Positions 9,356 to 20,189 are shown, numbered from the stretch's first letter. The stretch: DNA of 64,000 bases from Nocardioides sp. B-3 (GCF_024703895.1 NZ_CP087968.1:1-64000), one strand, 5' to 3'. Notes: generated by a model not told the origin, from the letters alone. Translations and numbers: made by a program.

Positions 9356-11158
9356 CGTCGTGCTGCGCCACCCATGAGGTGTGCAGCCCCGCGTAGACGC
9401 TGCCCGACTGGGTGACCAGCTCGGCGTGCGGTCCACGCTGCACCACACGGCCGCGATCCACGACGACCACCTCGTCGGCGTTCTCCGCGGTCGAGAGCCG
9501 GTGCGCGATCGTCACCGACGTCCGCGACTGCATCAGTCGTTCAAGCGCTCGCCCGATCCGCATCTCCAGCTGTGGGTCGACGGCGCTGGTCGCCTCGTCG
9601 AGCACCAGCAGGTCGGGGTCCGCCGGGTGCGCCCGCAGTAGCGCGACCAGCTGTCGCTCCCCTGCCGACAGCGACTCCCCACGCTGACCGACCTTCGTCT
9701 CGATGCCGTGCGGCAGCCCGTCGAGCCAGTCGCGCAGGCCCAGCTCGTCGGCCGACGCGAGGATCTCCGCCTCCGTGGCGTCGAGCTTGCCGAGCGCACG
9801 TTGGCCGTGATCGTGTCGTCGAAGAGGAACCCCTCCTGCGGCACCAGCACCACGCTGGTGCGCAGCGATTCCTGCGCGATCCGGCGTACGTCGATGCCGT
9901 CGAGCAGCACGGCACCCGACCCCGGATCCATCAACCGCGTCAGCAGCTTCGCGAAGGTCGACTTGCCCGATCCGGTCTCGCCGACGATCGCCACGCGCGT
10001 ACCGGCGTCGATGTGCATAGACACGTCGCTGAGCACGTCCGGCCCGTCGGGATAGGCGAAGGTCACGTCGTCGAAGGTGACGTCGAGCGGCCCGCGGGGC
10101 AGCACCTGCCCGTCGGGTCCGGGGTCGACGAGGTCAGCCGGCGTCTCCGGGATCCCGATGACCCGACGCCAGCTGACAATGGCGTTCTGCGCGTCCGTGA
10201 GGATCTGGGTGCCCATCTGCACCGGACCCACGAAGAGCGTCACCGGGAACGCGAAGGCCAGCACCTTGCCGGCGGTCATGTCGGTGGTGAAGCCGAGCAC
10301 GACGCCCACGATGAGCACCCCGGCGTTGGCCAGCCCCGCCGAGATCCCGCCCGGGGAGAAGGACACCACGGTGAACTTCTGCGCGCGGACGCTCGCCGCC
10401 CGGAAGTCCTCGATGGCGGTGTCGATCCGGCGCTGCGTGCGGTCCTCGACGGCGTACGAACGAACGACCGCGGCGCCCACGACCGGCTCGCTGATCGCGC
10501 CGAGCAGCACGCCGACCTGGTGGCGGACCACGCCGTAGGCCTGCGACAGCTTGCGCTGGAAGTAGCGGATCGACATGAAGAGCGGCGCGAAGCACAGCCA
10601 CACGACCAGCGCGAGCTGCCAGCTGTAGATCACCATGATCACGGTCGCCACCAGCATCTGGCCGACGCTGACCACGAAGATCAGCCCGCCGAAGACCAGG
10701 GGAACTGGCTCACCCGGGTCGACGTCGCTGGTCACCCGCGACACCGGGGCGCCGCGGCGCTCGGTGTTCTGCGTCAGCAGCGGCAGGTCGTGCACGTGCC
10801 GGAAGGCCTTGATCCGCAGGGTCGCGAGCCCGCGCTCGGACGTCGAGAAGAGCCGCTTGGTCATGAGGTAGGACGCGAAGCTGGTCACCGCGATCGCGAC
10901 GGCCGCCGCCAGTCCGAGCCACACGACGTAGGCCAACCGAGGCCCGTCGGGACCGTTCAGCCCCTTGTCCAGCGTCTGTTGTACGGCGATGGGCACGACG
11001 ACTCGGCCACACGACGCGAGCACGGCGAGCATGAGAGTGACACCGAGCCCCTCGCGGAGCTCGGGCGAGATCGCCACGCCGCGACGGATCGTGTCCATCG
11101 CGCCGATGTCCTCGCCGGTGTCCATCGTGGTGGCGGCGTTGGTGGAGATGGTGCTCAT
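9348..11158 (-). CDS. Heterodimeric ABC exporter, subunit 2 (TMD-NBD)
   Basis: About 600 residues: six membrane helices (about residues 35-330) fused to a nucleotide-binding domain with Walker A GETGSGKST, Q-loop LVPQEGFLF, Walker B LLVLDEATSAVDP and H-loop IAHRLST. The signature is degenerate (LSAGERQ instead of LSGGQ). It overlaps its partner's stop codon by four bases. One indel near 9800 breaks the NBD, and two compensating indels near 10710-10735 garble a conserved stretch: DVDPGEPVPLVFGG should read close to DVDTVSQFLVFGG. Together with the next subunit it forms an exporter with one active and one degenerate ATP site, like TmrAB. Substrate unknown. Confidence 0.87.
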
Positions 11159-12945
11159 GCGTTCTCCTCGTGGGCGGCCTGCTCGTAGGCGTTGACGAGG
11201 CGCGCGTAGGCCCGGCTCCGGCCCAGCAGCTCGGCATGGGTGCCGCGGTCGGCGACAGCACCGTCCTCGAGGTGGATCACCTCGTCGGCGAGGCCGATCG
11301 TGGCCTTGCGGTAGGCGACGACGACGAGCGTCGTGTCGGTCGAGCCCGCCCGCAGGCTGGCCGGGATGCGCGCCTCGACCTCCGGGTCGACCGCGGAGGT
11401 CGCGTCGTCGAGGATCAGCAGTCGCGGGCGCCGTACGAGCGCTCGGGCCAGCGAGATCCGTTGACGCTGACCACCGGACAGCGACGTGCCGCGCTCCCCC
11501 AGCTTCGTGCTCAGCCCGTCGCCGAGCGCCGCGACGAAGCCGTCGGCCCGGGCGTCACGCAGGGCCGCCCACACGTCCTCGTCGGGGATGTCGGCGCCCA
11601 GCGTTACGTTGCCCCGGACGGTGTCGTCGAAGAGGAAGGCTGTCTGTGGAACCAGTGCGACCGCACCCGCGAGCGCCCCCGGGCGAGCTCACGCAGGTCC
11701 ACGTCGTCGACCGTGATCCGGCCGGCGTCCGGATCTACGAGGCGCGTCATCAGGCTGGTCAGCGTGCTCTTGCCCGATGCCGTCGCGCCGACGACGGCGA
11801 CGGTGCGGCCGGGCTCCACGTCGAAGGTGACGCCCTTGAGCAGCGGCGCGTCCGGGTCGTAGGCGTAGTGCAGTCCCTCCACGGCCAGCCGTGCCCCGGC
11901 CGAGGACGTGGGCAGGCGCGCGGCGCCGTACTCCATCGAACCGGTGGCCGCGAGGACGGCCTTGGGTGCGCCGGAAGCCGACGACGCTGCGCGGGAACTC
12001 GCCCAGCAGCCAGCCGATCGCGCGGATCGGGAAGGACACGATGGTCAGGAGATAGGCCACCGTCACCACGTCGCCGGCGTCGGTGGCGCCGCTGGTCACG
12101 CGCGAGACGCCGACCGCGAGCACGACGAGGACGCCGACGTTGGGCAGGGAGGCGAGCGTCGGGTCGAAGGCGGCCCGGATCTTGCCGGCTTTGATGTTCA
12201 CGTCGCGCAGGGTGTTGGCCTTGTGCGCGAAGCGGTTGATCTCCTCGGTCTCGCGACCAAGCGTCTTGACCACCATCGCGCCGTCGAAGGACTCGTGCGC
12301 GATCTCGCTGACCTCCGCGCGCAGGCCCCGGGCGTGGGTCATCAGCGGGGAGGCGAGGCGCTGGTAGGCGAGGTTGGCGACGACCACGGCCGGGAAGACG
12401 AGCAGCCCGACGATGGCCATCACGACGTCGGCGAGCAGCATCTGGACGACCGCGATCACCATCATCACGACCGTGCCGAGCGCCATCGGCAGCGGCGCGA
12501 TCGGCCCCCACGCGGCCTCGACGTCGGAGTAGGCGTTGGACAGCAGCTGCCCGGTCGGGTGCCGCTGGTGCCACTCCATCGGCAGGGTCAGGTATTGCCG
12601 GGTCACCGCCCGCCGCGTGCGCGCCTGCATGCGGTACTGCATGACGCCGGCGCCGAGGCGGCGCGCGACGATGCCGACCGCGCGCAGGATCGCCACACCG
12701 AGGAAGAGCGCGAGCACCGTCCACAGCAGGCCGGTGCCGATCTCGCCGGTCTCGAAGGCGGGGATGACGACGTGGTCGGTGGACCAACCGAGCACCCACG
12801 CATCGGCCACGGTGAGCACGGCGAAGAGCACCGACCCGAGGGTCGAGAGCACGAAGATCCCCGGCTCGCGCTTGATCGCGTGGCCCAGCACGGCGAAGCC
12901 TTCACGAGTGGTCGAACCCTGCACCGTTCCCCCGTCAACACTCAC
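11155..12945 (-). CDS. Heterodimeric ABC exporter, subunit 1 (TMD-NBD)
   Basis: About 597 residues, six membrane helices followed by an NBD with Walker A GATASGKST and a canonical LSGGQRQR signature. The catalytic glutamate after Walker B is aspartate (LILDDATSAVDP) and the H-loop histidine is tyrosine (VAYRKAT). These losses combine with the degenerate signature of the partner subunit to make a single inactive composite site, as known for heterodimeric exporters. Indels near 11680 and 11960 interrupt the frame. First gene of the pair; the divergent gene starts 23 bases away. Substrate cannot be told from sequence; drugs or lipids are usual for the family. Confidence 0.87.
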
Positions 12946-12968
12946 CGTCGCAGGCTACCTTCGGACCC

Positions 12969-13602
12969 ATGACCTCCTTCGCCCGGCGTGAACGCCTCGC
13001 GCTCGCCGACCTCGCCGAACAGCTCGGCCCGGACGCGCCGACGCTGTGCGGCGACTGGAAGACCTGCGAGCTGCTCGCCCACCCGGTGGTCCGCGAGAGC
13101 AGCCCGATCGGGGCGCCCGGCATCGTGCTGTCGCCGCTGTCGGGCCTGACCGAGCGCGAGACGACGCGCGTCAGCCAGCACGACTACGCAGACCTCGTCG
13201 AGCGCGTACGGCGACCGGCACTCCTCAGCACGTCGACGCTCCCGCTCTTCGAGCGCATGGGCAACCGCGTCGAGCACTTCACCCACCACGAGGACATCCG
13301 CCGCGCCACGCCCGGCTGGGCGTCACGGGTCCTGCCGAAAAGGGACCGGGGACGCGCTCTGGCTGCCGCTGCGCGTCATGGGTCCGCTGCTGGTGCGCCG
13401 GGCGCGGGTGCCGGTCACGCTCCGCCGGCCCACGGACACCGGATCGCGGGCCGTGCTGCGCCCCGGCAAGGGCGGCGTCACCGTGGTCGGGTTGCCGTCC
13501 GAGCTGGTGCTGTTCTGCTACGGCCGCGAGCAGTGCCACGTCCAGCTGACCGGCGACGAGGACGCGATCGCCGCGTTGCAGGCCGTCGACAAGGGTCTCT
13601 GA
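12969..13602 (+). CDS. TIGR03085-family (maleylpyruvate isomerase-like) protein
   Basis: About 211 residues. The N-terminus has the DinB/mycothiol-dependent isomerase pattern: LCGDWKTCELLAHPVVRE, then FEHRMGN-like and HFTHHEDIRRATPGW with the metal-ligand histidines. The C-terminal half (GGVTVVGLPSELVLFCYGRE) is typical of actinobacterial TIGR03085 proteins. One A indel near 13337 (GAAAAGGG) breaks it; repair gives GTGDALWLPLRV. Function in this subfamily is unproven; mycothiol-linked metal chemistry is a guess from homology. Convergent with the amino-acid ATPase gene, four bases apart. Confidence 0.75.
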
Positions 13603-13605
13603 CGA

Positions 13606-14337
13606 TCAGGCGCGGATCCGCGAGAGGAACGCCTTTGTGCGCTCCTGCTGCGGCTCGCCGATCACTCGGGCCGGCGTCCCCGACTCGTGGATCACGCCGT
13701 CGTGCAGGAAGCACACGGTGTCGGCGACGTCACGGGCGAAGCCCATCTCGTGGGTGTTCAGCACCATCGTCACGCCCTCGGACTTGAGGTCGGAGAGCAG
13801 GTCGAGCACCTCGCCGACGAGCTCGGGGTCGAGCGCGGACGTCACCTCGTCGAGCAGCATCAGCCGCGGGTTGGCGACGAGCGCGCGGGCGATCGCGACG
13901 CGCTGCTGCTGCCCACCGGACAGGTCGTCGGGACGCGCCTTCGCCTTCTCCGCGAGCCCGACCCGGTCGAGCATCGCGAGGCCGCGTTGCTCGGCCTCGG
14001 CCGCGGCGACGCCGTGCACCTTGCGCAGGGCGAGGGTGACGTTGCCGAGCACGGTGAGGTGCGGGAAGAGGTTGTAGGACTGGAAGACCGGGCCCATCCG
14101 CGAGCGCACCTCGTCACCGTTGACTCGCGGGTCGGTGATGTCCTCGCCCTCGAAGGTGATCACGCCGTCGTCAACGGTCTCGAGCAGGTTGGCGCAGCGC
14201 AGCAGCGTCGACTTGCCCGACCCGGAGGCGCCGATCAGCACGACGCACTCGCCGCGGTTGACCGTGAAGTCGACCCCGTTGAGCACCACGTGGGAGCCGA
14301 ACGCCTTCCGGACGCCGCTCATCTCCGGGACGCTCAC
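13606..14337 (-). CDS. Polar amino-acid ABC transporter ATP-binding protein
   Basis: 243 residues, intact. GlnQ/HisP-type ATPase: Walker A GASGSGKST near residue 36, Q-loop VFQSYNLFPH, signature LSGGQQQR, Walker B LMLLDEVTSALDPE, H-loop NTHEMGFA. It energises uptake by the permease and binding protein encoded just upstream in the same operon, with which it overlaps by ATGA. Substrate is a polar or charged amino acid by family; the exact one is not determinable. Confidence 0.92.
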   Translation of the reverse strand: MSVPEMSGVRKAFGSHVVLNGVDFTVNRGECVVLIGASGSGKSTLLRCANLLETVDDGVITFEGEDITDPRVNGDEVRSRMGPVFQSYNLFPHLTVLGNVTLALRKVHGVAAAEAEQRGLAMLDRVGLAEKAKARPDDLSGGQQQRVAIARALVANPRLMLLDEVTSALDPELVGEVLDLLSDLKSEGVTMVLNTHEMGFARDVADTVCFLHDGVIHESGTPARVIGEPQQERTKAFLSRIRA

Positions 14338-15196
14338 ATCAGGCTCCCCGCGCCGGCGAACCCCTGCTTGCGGGCATACCAGTCAGTCAGTCGCGCCATC
14401 GGCACGGTCAGGCAGATGAAGAGGAAACCCGCCACGACGTACGGCGTGTAGTTGAAGTCCTTCGCCGTCTCGATCTGCGCCGCGCGGATCGCGTCGATGA
14501 CCGTGCCGAGGACCGCGATCAGGCCGGAGTCCTTCTGCAGCGAGACGAGGTCGTTCATCAGGGCGGGCAGCACGCGCCGCCGGGCCTGCGGGAGCACGAC
14601 GTGGCGCAGGGTCTGCGCGTAGGTCAGCCCCAGCGCGCGACCGGCGAGGCGCTGGGACTGGTGGACGGACTCGATACCGGCCCGGAAGACCTCTGCGACG
14701 TACGCCGAGTAGGACAGCACCGGGGACGCGCAGCCCCAGAAGAGCGCTGCGCGGCAGGCCCGACAGGTCGAGGGCCGGCCCGCCGAACCCGAGCAGGAAG
14801 ATGACGAGCAGCAGCGGGAGGCCACGGAACACGTCGACGTACACCGTGCCCAGCAGGCGCAGGGGGAACGCGATCGGGCCGCGGGTCGTGCGCATCACCG
14901 CGATGGTGAGGCTGACGATGACGATGGCGATCGCCGAGATCACCATGATCTTGACGTTCATCCAGAGCCCGGCCGGGACGGCCGGGAACGAGTCGACCGC
15001 CTTGTCCCAGTCGAAGTAGGTCTCGTGGACCCGCTCCCACCCGGGTGAGCTGACGACCAGTCCGCCGACGACGCCGAGCACGACCGGGGTGCTGGCCGCC
15101 GCGATCGCCGTACTGCGCGCGGCCCGGCGGCGCCGGGAAGCTCTCGCGCTCGAGCTGGATCGCGGACGGCTGCCAGTCCTTGACGGCCTTCGACAT
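14334..15196 (-). CDS. Polar amino-acid ABC transporter permease
   Basis: About 287 residues, starting MSKAVKDWQPSAIQLERESF at 15196 and overlapping the binding-protein stop by ATGA. His/Glu/Gln/Arg-type permease with four or five membrane helices and the cytoplasmic EAA loop SQRLAGRALGLTYAQTLRHV. Conserved DVFRGLPLLLVIFLLGFGGP precedes an indel near 14750; another lies near 15125 in the N-terminal tail. Works as a homodimer with the downstream ATPase. Confidence 0.87.
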
Positions 15197-16081
15197 CAGG
15201 AGAGCTCGGGAGCGCCCTGCTGCTCCAGCCACTCGGACGCGATCTGGTCGAGGATGCCGTCCTCACGCAGGGCGTCGACGGCCCGGCTGACGCAGTCGGT
15301 GAGCGGGCTGTCCTTGTCGAGCACGGCGCCGAACTGCTCGACGTCGCCCCGGGCCGCGGGCAGCTGGCCGACGATCATGCCCTTGTCGAGCTGGACCGCG
15401 GTCATGTAGTAGGCCGTGGGCAGGTCGACCACGATGCCGTCGATCTGGCCGTTCTTCAGCGACTGGACCGCCCGGTCGTTGGTGTCGAACGCAGCGGGCT
15501 GCTCGGAGGTGCCGATGACGTCGGTGATCGCGGTGTAGCTCGTGGTGCCGACCTGAGCGCCGAGCTTCGCGTCCGCGAGGTCGGCCGGGGAGGTGGCGCC
15601 GTCGATGGCGCTGCCCCGGTTGGTGATGACGGTCTGGCGCACGTCGTAGTAGCCGCTCGAGAAGTCGACGGCCTTGCGGCGCTGCTCGGTGATGGAGACC
15701 CGGTTGACGTCGAAGTCGAACTTCTTCTCGCCGGGGCTGACCACCGCGTTGAACGGCACGGTCACCCGGGCGACCCGGTCGGTGGTGTAGCCCAGCTGCT
15801 CGGCGACGGCGAAGGCCACCGCAGACTCGTAGCCCCGGCCGTTGGTCGGGTCGTCGTCCACGAACCACGGCTCGTAGGCCGGGGAGTCCGTGCCGATCGT
15901 GAGCGTGCCCGCCGTCAGCGTGTCGAGGCTGTCCGGGGTGCAGGCGTCGGCCGAGGTCGTCTCCTCGCCTGCGGGGTCCGCCGCGTCCTCGGCTTCGTCG
16001 CGCGGCGCACCACACGCGGTCAGGGCCGGGGAGTACGGCGAGGGGTGCGGTGGCGGCGAGGGTGCGGGAGATCGTGCGCAT
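15196..16081 (-). CDS. Amino-acid ABC transporter substrate-binding lipoprotein
   Basis: About 295 residues. The N-terminus MRTISRTLAATAPLAVLPAL ends in the lipobox LTAC, so it is a membrane-anchored lipoprotein. The mature part is a family 3 solute-binding protein: LTAGTLTIGTDSPAYEPWFV, FDFDVNRVSITEQRRKAVDF, and the hinge region QSLKNGQIDGIVVDL. One indel near 16030 splits signal peptide from body, which makes a longer upstream start appear; the true start is at 16081. First gene of the three-gene importer operon. Confidence 0.87.
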
Positions 16082-16124
16082 GCCTCGAATCGTATGACCC
16101 CGGTGCCGCACGGTCGTACACGCC

Positions 16125-16880
16125 TCAACGAACTGGGTGACCAGCCTTCGCCGGGCCCGCCTTCACGTCCCCGATCCGCAGCGTGCCGAAGTGGAAGACC
16201 GTGGCTGCGAGCACCGCATCGGCACCGGCGTCGACGGCGGGCGCGAAGTGCTCGACGGCACCCGCTCCGCCGCTGGCGATGACGGGGATGGAGACCTCAC
16301 GGCGTACGGCGCGAATCAGCTCGAGGTCGAACCCGTCCTGCGTGCCATCGGCGTCCATGGCGTTGAGCAGGATCTCGCCGGCGCCGAGCTCGGCCGCGCG
16401 CGCGGACCACTCGATCGCGTCGAGCCCCGCACTCTTGCGGCCGCCGTGGGTGGTGACCTCGAAGCGCCCGTCGGAGACGCGACGGGCGTCCACGCTCAGG
16501 ACGAGCACCCGGTTGCCGAACCGGTCGGCGACCTCGGCGATCAGCTCGGGCCGGTGGATGGCGGCGGTGTTCATCGCGACCTTGTCGGCACCGGCGCGGA
16601 GCAGGCGGTCGACGTCCTCGACACTGCTCACTCCCCCGCCGACGGTCAGCGGGATGAAGACCTCCTCCGCGCAGCGCGAGACGACCTCCATCGTGGTCGC
16701 GCGGCCCTCGTGCGAGGCCGAGATGTCGAGGAACGTCAGCTCGTCGGCGCCCTCGGCGTCATAGATCCGGGCCAGCTCGACCGGGTCGCCGGCGTCGCGG
16801 AGCTCCTTGAAGTTGATGCCCTTGACGACGCGACCGTTGTCGACGTCAAGACACGGGATGACGCGTACGGCGAGGCTCAT
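16125..16880 (-). CDS. hisF: Imidazole glycerol phosphate synthase cyclase subunit
   Basis: 251 residues, intact; start [23 protein letters not shown]-barrel cyclase of histidine biosynthesis, pairing with HisH to turn PRFAR and ammonia into IGP and AICAR. Catalytic Asp in IPCLDVDNG and the second acid in [15 protein letters not shown] are present, with phosphate loops TVGGGVSS and IASGGAGA. It starts 14 bases after priA ends, in the same direction. Its partner hisH lies 7.7 kb away, beyond an inserted accessory block. Confidence 0.97.
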   Translation of the reverse strand: MSLAVRVIPCLDVDNGRVVKGINFKELRDAGDPVELARIYDAEGADELTFLDISASHEGRATTMEVVSRCAEEVFIPLTVGGGVSSVEDVDRLLRAGADKVAMNTAAIHRPELIAEVADRFGNRVLVLSVDARRVSDGRFEVTTHGGRKSAGLDAIEWSARAAELGAGEILLNAMDADGTQDGFDLELIRAVRREVSIPVIASGGAGAVEHFAPAVDAGADAVLAATVFHFGTLRIGDVKAGPAKAGHPVR

Positions 16881-16893
16881 CGCTGGCCCTTGG

Positions 16894-17609
16894 TCAGCGC
16901 CAGCGTCCCTCGAGGGAGAAGCGGCCCTCGTAGAGCGCGGTGCCGGCGATCGCACCCTCGACGCCCTCGGCGACCAGACCCATCAGCGCCTCGATGTCCT
17001 CCAGCGTGGTGACTCCGCCGCTGGCCACGACAGGCTTGTCGGTGGCGGCGCAGACGTCGCGCAGCAGCTGGAGGTTCGGGCCCCGGAGCATGCCGTCCTT
17101 GTTCACGTCGGTGACGACGTAGCGCGCGATCCCTCTCCGTCGAGACGTGCGAGCACGTCGTAGAGGTCGCCGCCCTCGCGCGTCCAGCCCCGCGCGGCCA
17201 GCGTGCGACCGCGGACGTCGAGGCCGACGGCCACGCGATCGCCGTACTCCGCAATCGCGCGAGCGCACCACTCGGGGTTCTCGAGCGCGGCGGTGCCGAT
17301 GTTGACCCGACGACAACCGGTCGCCATCGCAGCCTTGAGCGACTCGTCGTCGCGGATGCCGCCGCTCATCTCGACGTTGATGTCGAGCGTGCCGACGATC
17401 TTGGCCTGCAGCTCACGGTTGTGGCCATGGCCGAACGCCCCATCGAGGTCGACGAGGTGGATCCACTCGGCCCCCGCCTCCTGCCAGCGCAGCGCGGCCT
17501 CGATCGGGTCGCCGAAGCGCTTCTCCGAGCCGTCGACGCCCCGGACGAGCTGAACGGCCTGTCCGCCCTTGATGTCCACCGCGGGCAGGAGTTCGAGGTA
17601 GTCGCTCAT
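16894..17609 (-). CDS. priA: Bifunctional HisA/TrpF isomerase PriA
   Basis: About 238 residues after repair. TIM-barrel isomerase: catalytic Asp in [16 protein letters not shown] and Asp in [15 protein letters not shown]; phosphate-binding [11 protein letters not shown] and [11 protein letters not shown]. Actinobacteria generally lack trpF and use PriA for both histidine and tryptophan pathways; I name it PriA on that family knowledge. One indel near 17133 splits it. Its upstream flank, where hisH would normally lie, is occupied by a divergent GMC oxidoreductase gene. Confidence 0.9.
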
Positions 17610-17681
17610 GGCTCGATCCTAGGAGCCGTGAGACGCAAGACCGGCCGCGTCCCGCCCTCTGACAGAATCGCGCCGACCAAC

Positions 17682-17695
17682 TGCAACACGTTCTA
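17682..17695. promoter_or_regulatory. KstR-type operator
   Basis: TGCAACACGTTCTA matches the 14-base KstR consensus TnnAACnnGTTnnA at every fixed position. It ends four bases before the GGAGG ribosome site of the GMC oxidoreductase gene, a position for repression. KstR is the TetR-family regulator of cholesterol catabolism in mycolic-acid actinobacteria and relatives; whether this organism has KstR cannot be seen here. Confidence 0.6.
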
Positions 17696-17708
17696 CTCGG
17701 AGGCCAGT

Positions 17709-19290
17709 GTGCACACCCGTCGTTCCCTCTTGTCCGTCGCCGCGGCCGGGGCGGTCGCCCCGGCGGCGCCGACACCCGCGCGGGGCCCGGGTTCCACTGA
17801 CCCACGAGGACCACCGGGTCGTGGTGATCGGCTCCGGCTTCGGCGGCGGCGTGACGGCGCTCCGGCTGGCGCGGGCGGGTGTCCGGGTGACGGTGCTCGA
17901 GCGCGGCCGCCGCTGGCCGACCGGACCGAACGCCGAGACCTTCCCGCACGTGGCCCGCCCCGACAAGCGCCTGCTCTGGCACGGCACGACACCCAGTGCG
18001 CTGCACCCGGCCCAGCGGCTGGTGGGCGCGCCGCTGGACCTCGATCCCTACGTCGGACTGATCGAGCCCGTGCTGGGACGCAACATGCTGGTGATGTGTC
18101 CCGCCGGCGTCGGCGGCGGGTCGCTGGTCTACCGAGGGGATGACGCTGCAGCCGTCTCGCGAGCTCTTCGAGAGCTGCCTGCCCGAGGCACTCGACTACG
18201 ACCTGATGGACCGCGTGCACTACCGCCGGGTCGCGAGGATGCTGCAGCTCGAGACCGCCCCGGACACGCTGATCAACACGCCCAACTACCCGGCGGCACG
18301 GACGTTCAGGTCGCGGGCCGAGCTGGCGGGCTTCTCCGTCGAGAAGATCCCGATGCCGATCGACTGGTCGTACGCCGAAGCCGAGCTGCGCGGAGAGATG
18401 AAGCCGTCCTACACCAACGGCGACGCCGCGATGGGCGTCAACAACGGCGGCAAGCACTCGGTCGACGTCACCTACCTCCGTGCCGCGGAAGCGACCGGTC
18501 GGGTCAGGGTGAGGACGCACCACGACGTCACCTCGATCGAGCGGACCGGGGAACGGTCGGTGGCTGGTCCGGGTGAATCGCACCGACGACAACGGCCGGA
18601 TCGTCGAGCAGAAGGTCCTGCGGACCCGCTCGCTCGTGCTGTCGGCCGGCAGTGTCAACACCACCAAGCTCTCGGTCAGGGCACGCGCCACCGGCGCCAT
18701 CCCCGACCTGCCCGACGGTGTCGGCCGGGGCTGGGGCACCAACGGTGACCGAATCTATGCTCGGTCCAACCTCGAGACCGACTTCGGCACGCAGGGCGGC
18801 CCGGTGGTCTACGGGAGCAAGGACTGGGCCGACCCGACCACGGCCAACACGATCATCCGGGCAGCGATGCCGCCGGTCGGCCTCAACCTGCGTACGACGA
18901 TGCTGGTCGGGTTCGGAGTCAGCCGGGACCGCGGCCAGTTCGCCTACGACGGCATCACCGACACGGTGGGGCTGCACTGGCCGGCGGGCGGTGACCGGGT
19001 CGTGCACGAGGAGATCGGCGCGCGAATGCGTGCTGTGGTCGGGGGCGACCGGGGTGCTCACCGACAGTCACCTGATCGCGCCGAGCACCCGGCACCCCAG
19101 GGGCGGCGCCGCCATGGGCTCGGTGTGCGACCTCGAAGGTCGCGTGCACGGTGCGCGCGGGCTCTACGTCCTCGACGGCGCGTTGATCCCGGGCACCACC
19201 GCCGCCTGCAACCCGTCCATGACCATCGCGGCCGTCGCCGAGCGGGCGTTGGAGCGGATCGTCGCCGAGGACGTCGGCAGCATCATCTGA
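17709..19290 (+). CDS. GMC-family / cholesterol-oxidase-like flavoprotein with Tat signal
   Basis: About 525 residues, GTG start preceded by GGAGG. A twin-arginine signal (HTRRSLLSVAAAGAVA) is followed by the FAD-binding motif VVIGSGFGGGVTALRLARAG ending in LERG. Further GMC signatures are PAGVGGGSLVY, LVLSAGSVNTTKL and the C-terminal HPRGGAAMGS with PGTTAACNPSMTIAAVAERA. The overall order matches actinobacterial cholesterol oxidases (ChoD type) that oxidise the 3-hydroxy group of sterols. Four indels (near 17775, 18135, 18560, 19040) break the frame; each repair is seamless. A KstR-like site in its leader supports a steroid role. Its 3' end is duplicated 1 kb downstream. Confidence 0.8.
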
Positions 19291-19327
19291 CTGGCCCTCG
19301 GTGCTTCGGCGACGCGACCGAACGTTG

Positions 19328-19612
19328 TCAGCGGTCCGCGAGGCGCTCCTCCAGTCCCGCACCCGCTGCTCCAGGGACGAGCACCTGCCCCACACCAGCC
19401 GGGTTGAGCCCGTCGGCGAGGAGCTCACGGATCCGGTGCAAGTGACCGATGTCGTCCTGGCTGTAGAGCCGCGATCCACCGGGCGTCCGGTCGGGCAGCA
19501 CGAGCCCGCGACGCTCGTAGACGCGCAGGTTCTGGATCTCCATCGACACCATGTCCGCCGCGACGGAGATCGCGAAGACACCCTGATCGCGAGGGGCTTG
19601 ATTTCTACTCAC
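19328..19612 (-). CDS. MerR-family (HspR-like) regulator
   Basis: 94 residues, GTG start. The N-terminal half is a MerR winged helix (EIQNLRVYERRGLVLPDRTP, then GGSRLYSQDDIGHLHRIREL) followed by a short tail, as in HspR. It is divergent from an Hsp20 gene with a palindrome overlapping its own start codon, consistent with an autoregulated heat-shock repressor. HspR proper is usually encoded in the dnaK operon, so this is a dedicated small-Hsp regulator by inference. Confidence 0.8.
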   Translation of the reverse strand: MSRNQAPRDQGVFAISVAADMVSMEIQNLRVYERRGLVLPDRTPGGSRLYSQDDIGHLHRIRELLADGLNPAGVGQVLVPGAAGAGLEERLADR

Positions 19613-19622
19613 CCACTGAGTA
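19606..19622. promoter_or_regulatory. Operator between merR and hsp20
   Basis: TACTCA-CCCAC-TGAGTA is a perfect six-base inverted repeat that covers the GTG start of the MerR gene and lies about 70 bases upstream of hsp20. The arms recall the HspR HAIR element (CTTGAGT-N7-ACTCAAG) but are everted. The adjacent AT-rich stretch GAGTATATAAAACC is the likely hsp20 promoter zone. Confidence 0.55.
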
Positions 19623-19690
19623 TATAAAACCTGAAACTATCAATACAGATCCGGGCCGAACGGCCCCGGAGGAGAGCCGGGAGGTAGACG

Positions 19691-20125
19691 ATGTTGCTAC
19701 GCACCACAGACCCGTTCCGTGACCTCGACCGGCTGGCCCAGCAGGTCTTCGGGACCACGACACGTCCGGCAGTGATGCCCATGGACGCGTGGCGCGAGGA
19801 AGACCGGTTCGTCATCGAGTTCGACCTGCCCGGCGTCGTCAGGGAGAGCATCGACACGGACGTCGAGCGCAACGTGCTCACCGTGCGCGCCGAACGCGTC
19901 GCCGCCAACGGCGACTGGGAGTCGCTCGCGTCCGAGCGTCCACGCGGCCTGTTCAGCCGCCAGCTCGTCCTCGGCGACAACCTCGACCTCGACCAGATCG
20001 AGGCGCGCTATGCCGACGGGGTGCTCCGCCTCGTCGTACCGATCGCGGAGAAGGCGAAGCCTCGCAAGATCGAGGTGGCCCTCGAAGGGTCCTCCGCTCA
20101 GGACCGGGCAGCGATCAGCGCCTGA
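19691..20125 (+). CDS. Hsp20/alpha-crystallin small heat-shock protein
   Basis: 144 residues, intact, with GGGAGG upstream of ATG. The alpha-crystallin domain runs from [18 protein letters not shown] to [20 protein letters not shown]. The N-terminus [20 protein letters not shown] is typical of actinobacterial Hsp20. ATP-independent holdase preventing aggregation of unfolded proteins. Divergent from the HspR-like gene and probably repressed by it. Confidence 0.93.
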   Translation: MLLRTTDPFRDLDRLAQQVFGTTTRPAVMPMDAWREEDRFVIEFDLPGVVRESIDTDVERNVLTVRAERVAANGDWESLASERPRGLFSRQLVLGDNLDLDQIEARYADGVLRLVVPIAEKAKPRKIEVALEGSSAQDRAAISA

Positions 20126-20145
20126 TCCACCGAAACGGGGATGCG

Positions 20146-20189
20146 TGCCCCGGGACAACGCCCTTACGCAGGAGAGCAGTCCCGGGGCA
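20146..20189 (+). terminator. Long inverted repeat after hsp20
   Basis: TGCCCCGGGAC (20146-20156) is perfectly complementary to GTCCCGGGGCA (20179-20189), 11 base pairs around a 22-base loop, beginning 21 bases after the hsp20 stop. There is no T-run, so it may be a weak or factor-assisted terminator, or mark the edge of the duplicated segment that starts about 20 bases further on. Confidence 0.45.
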
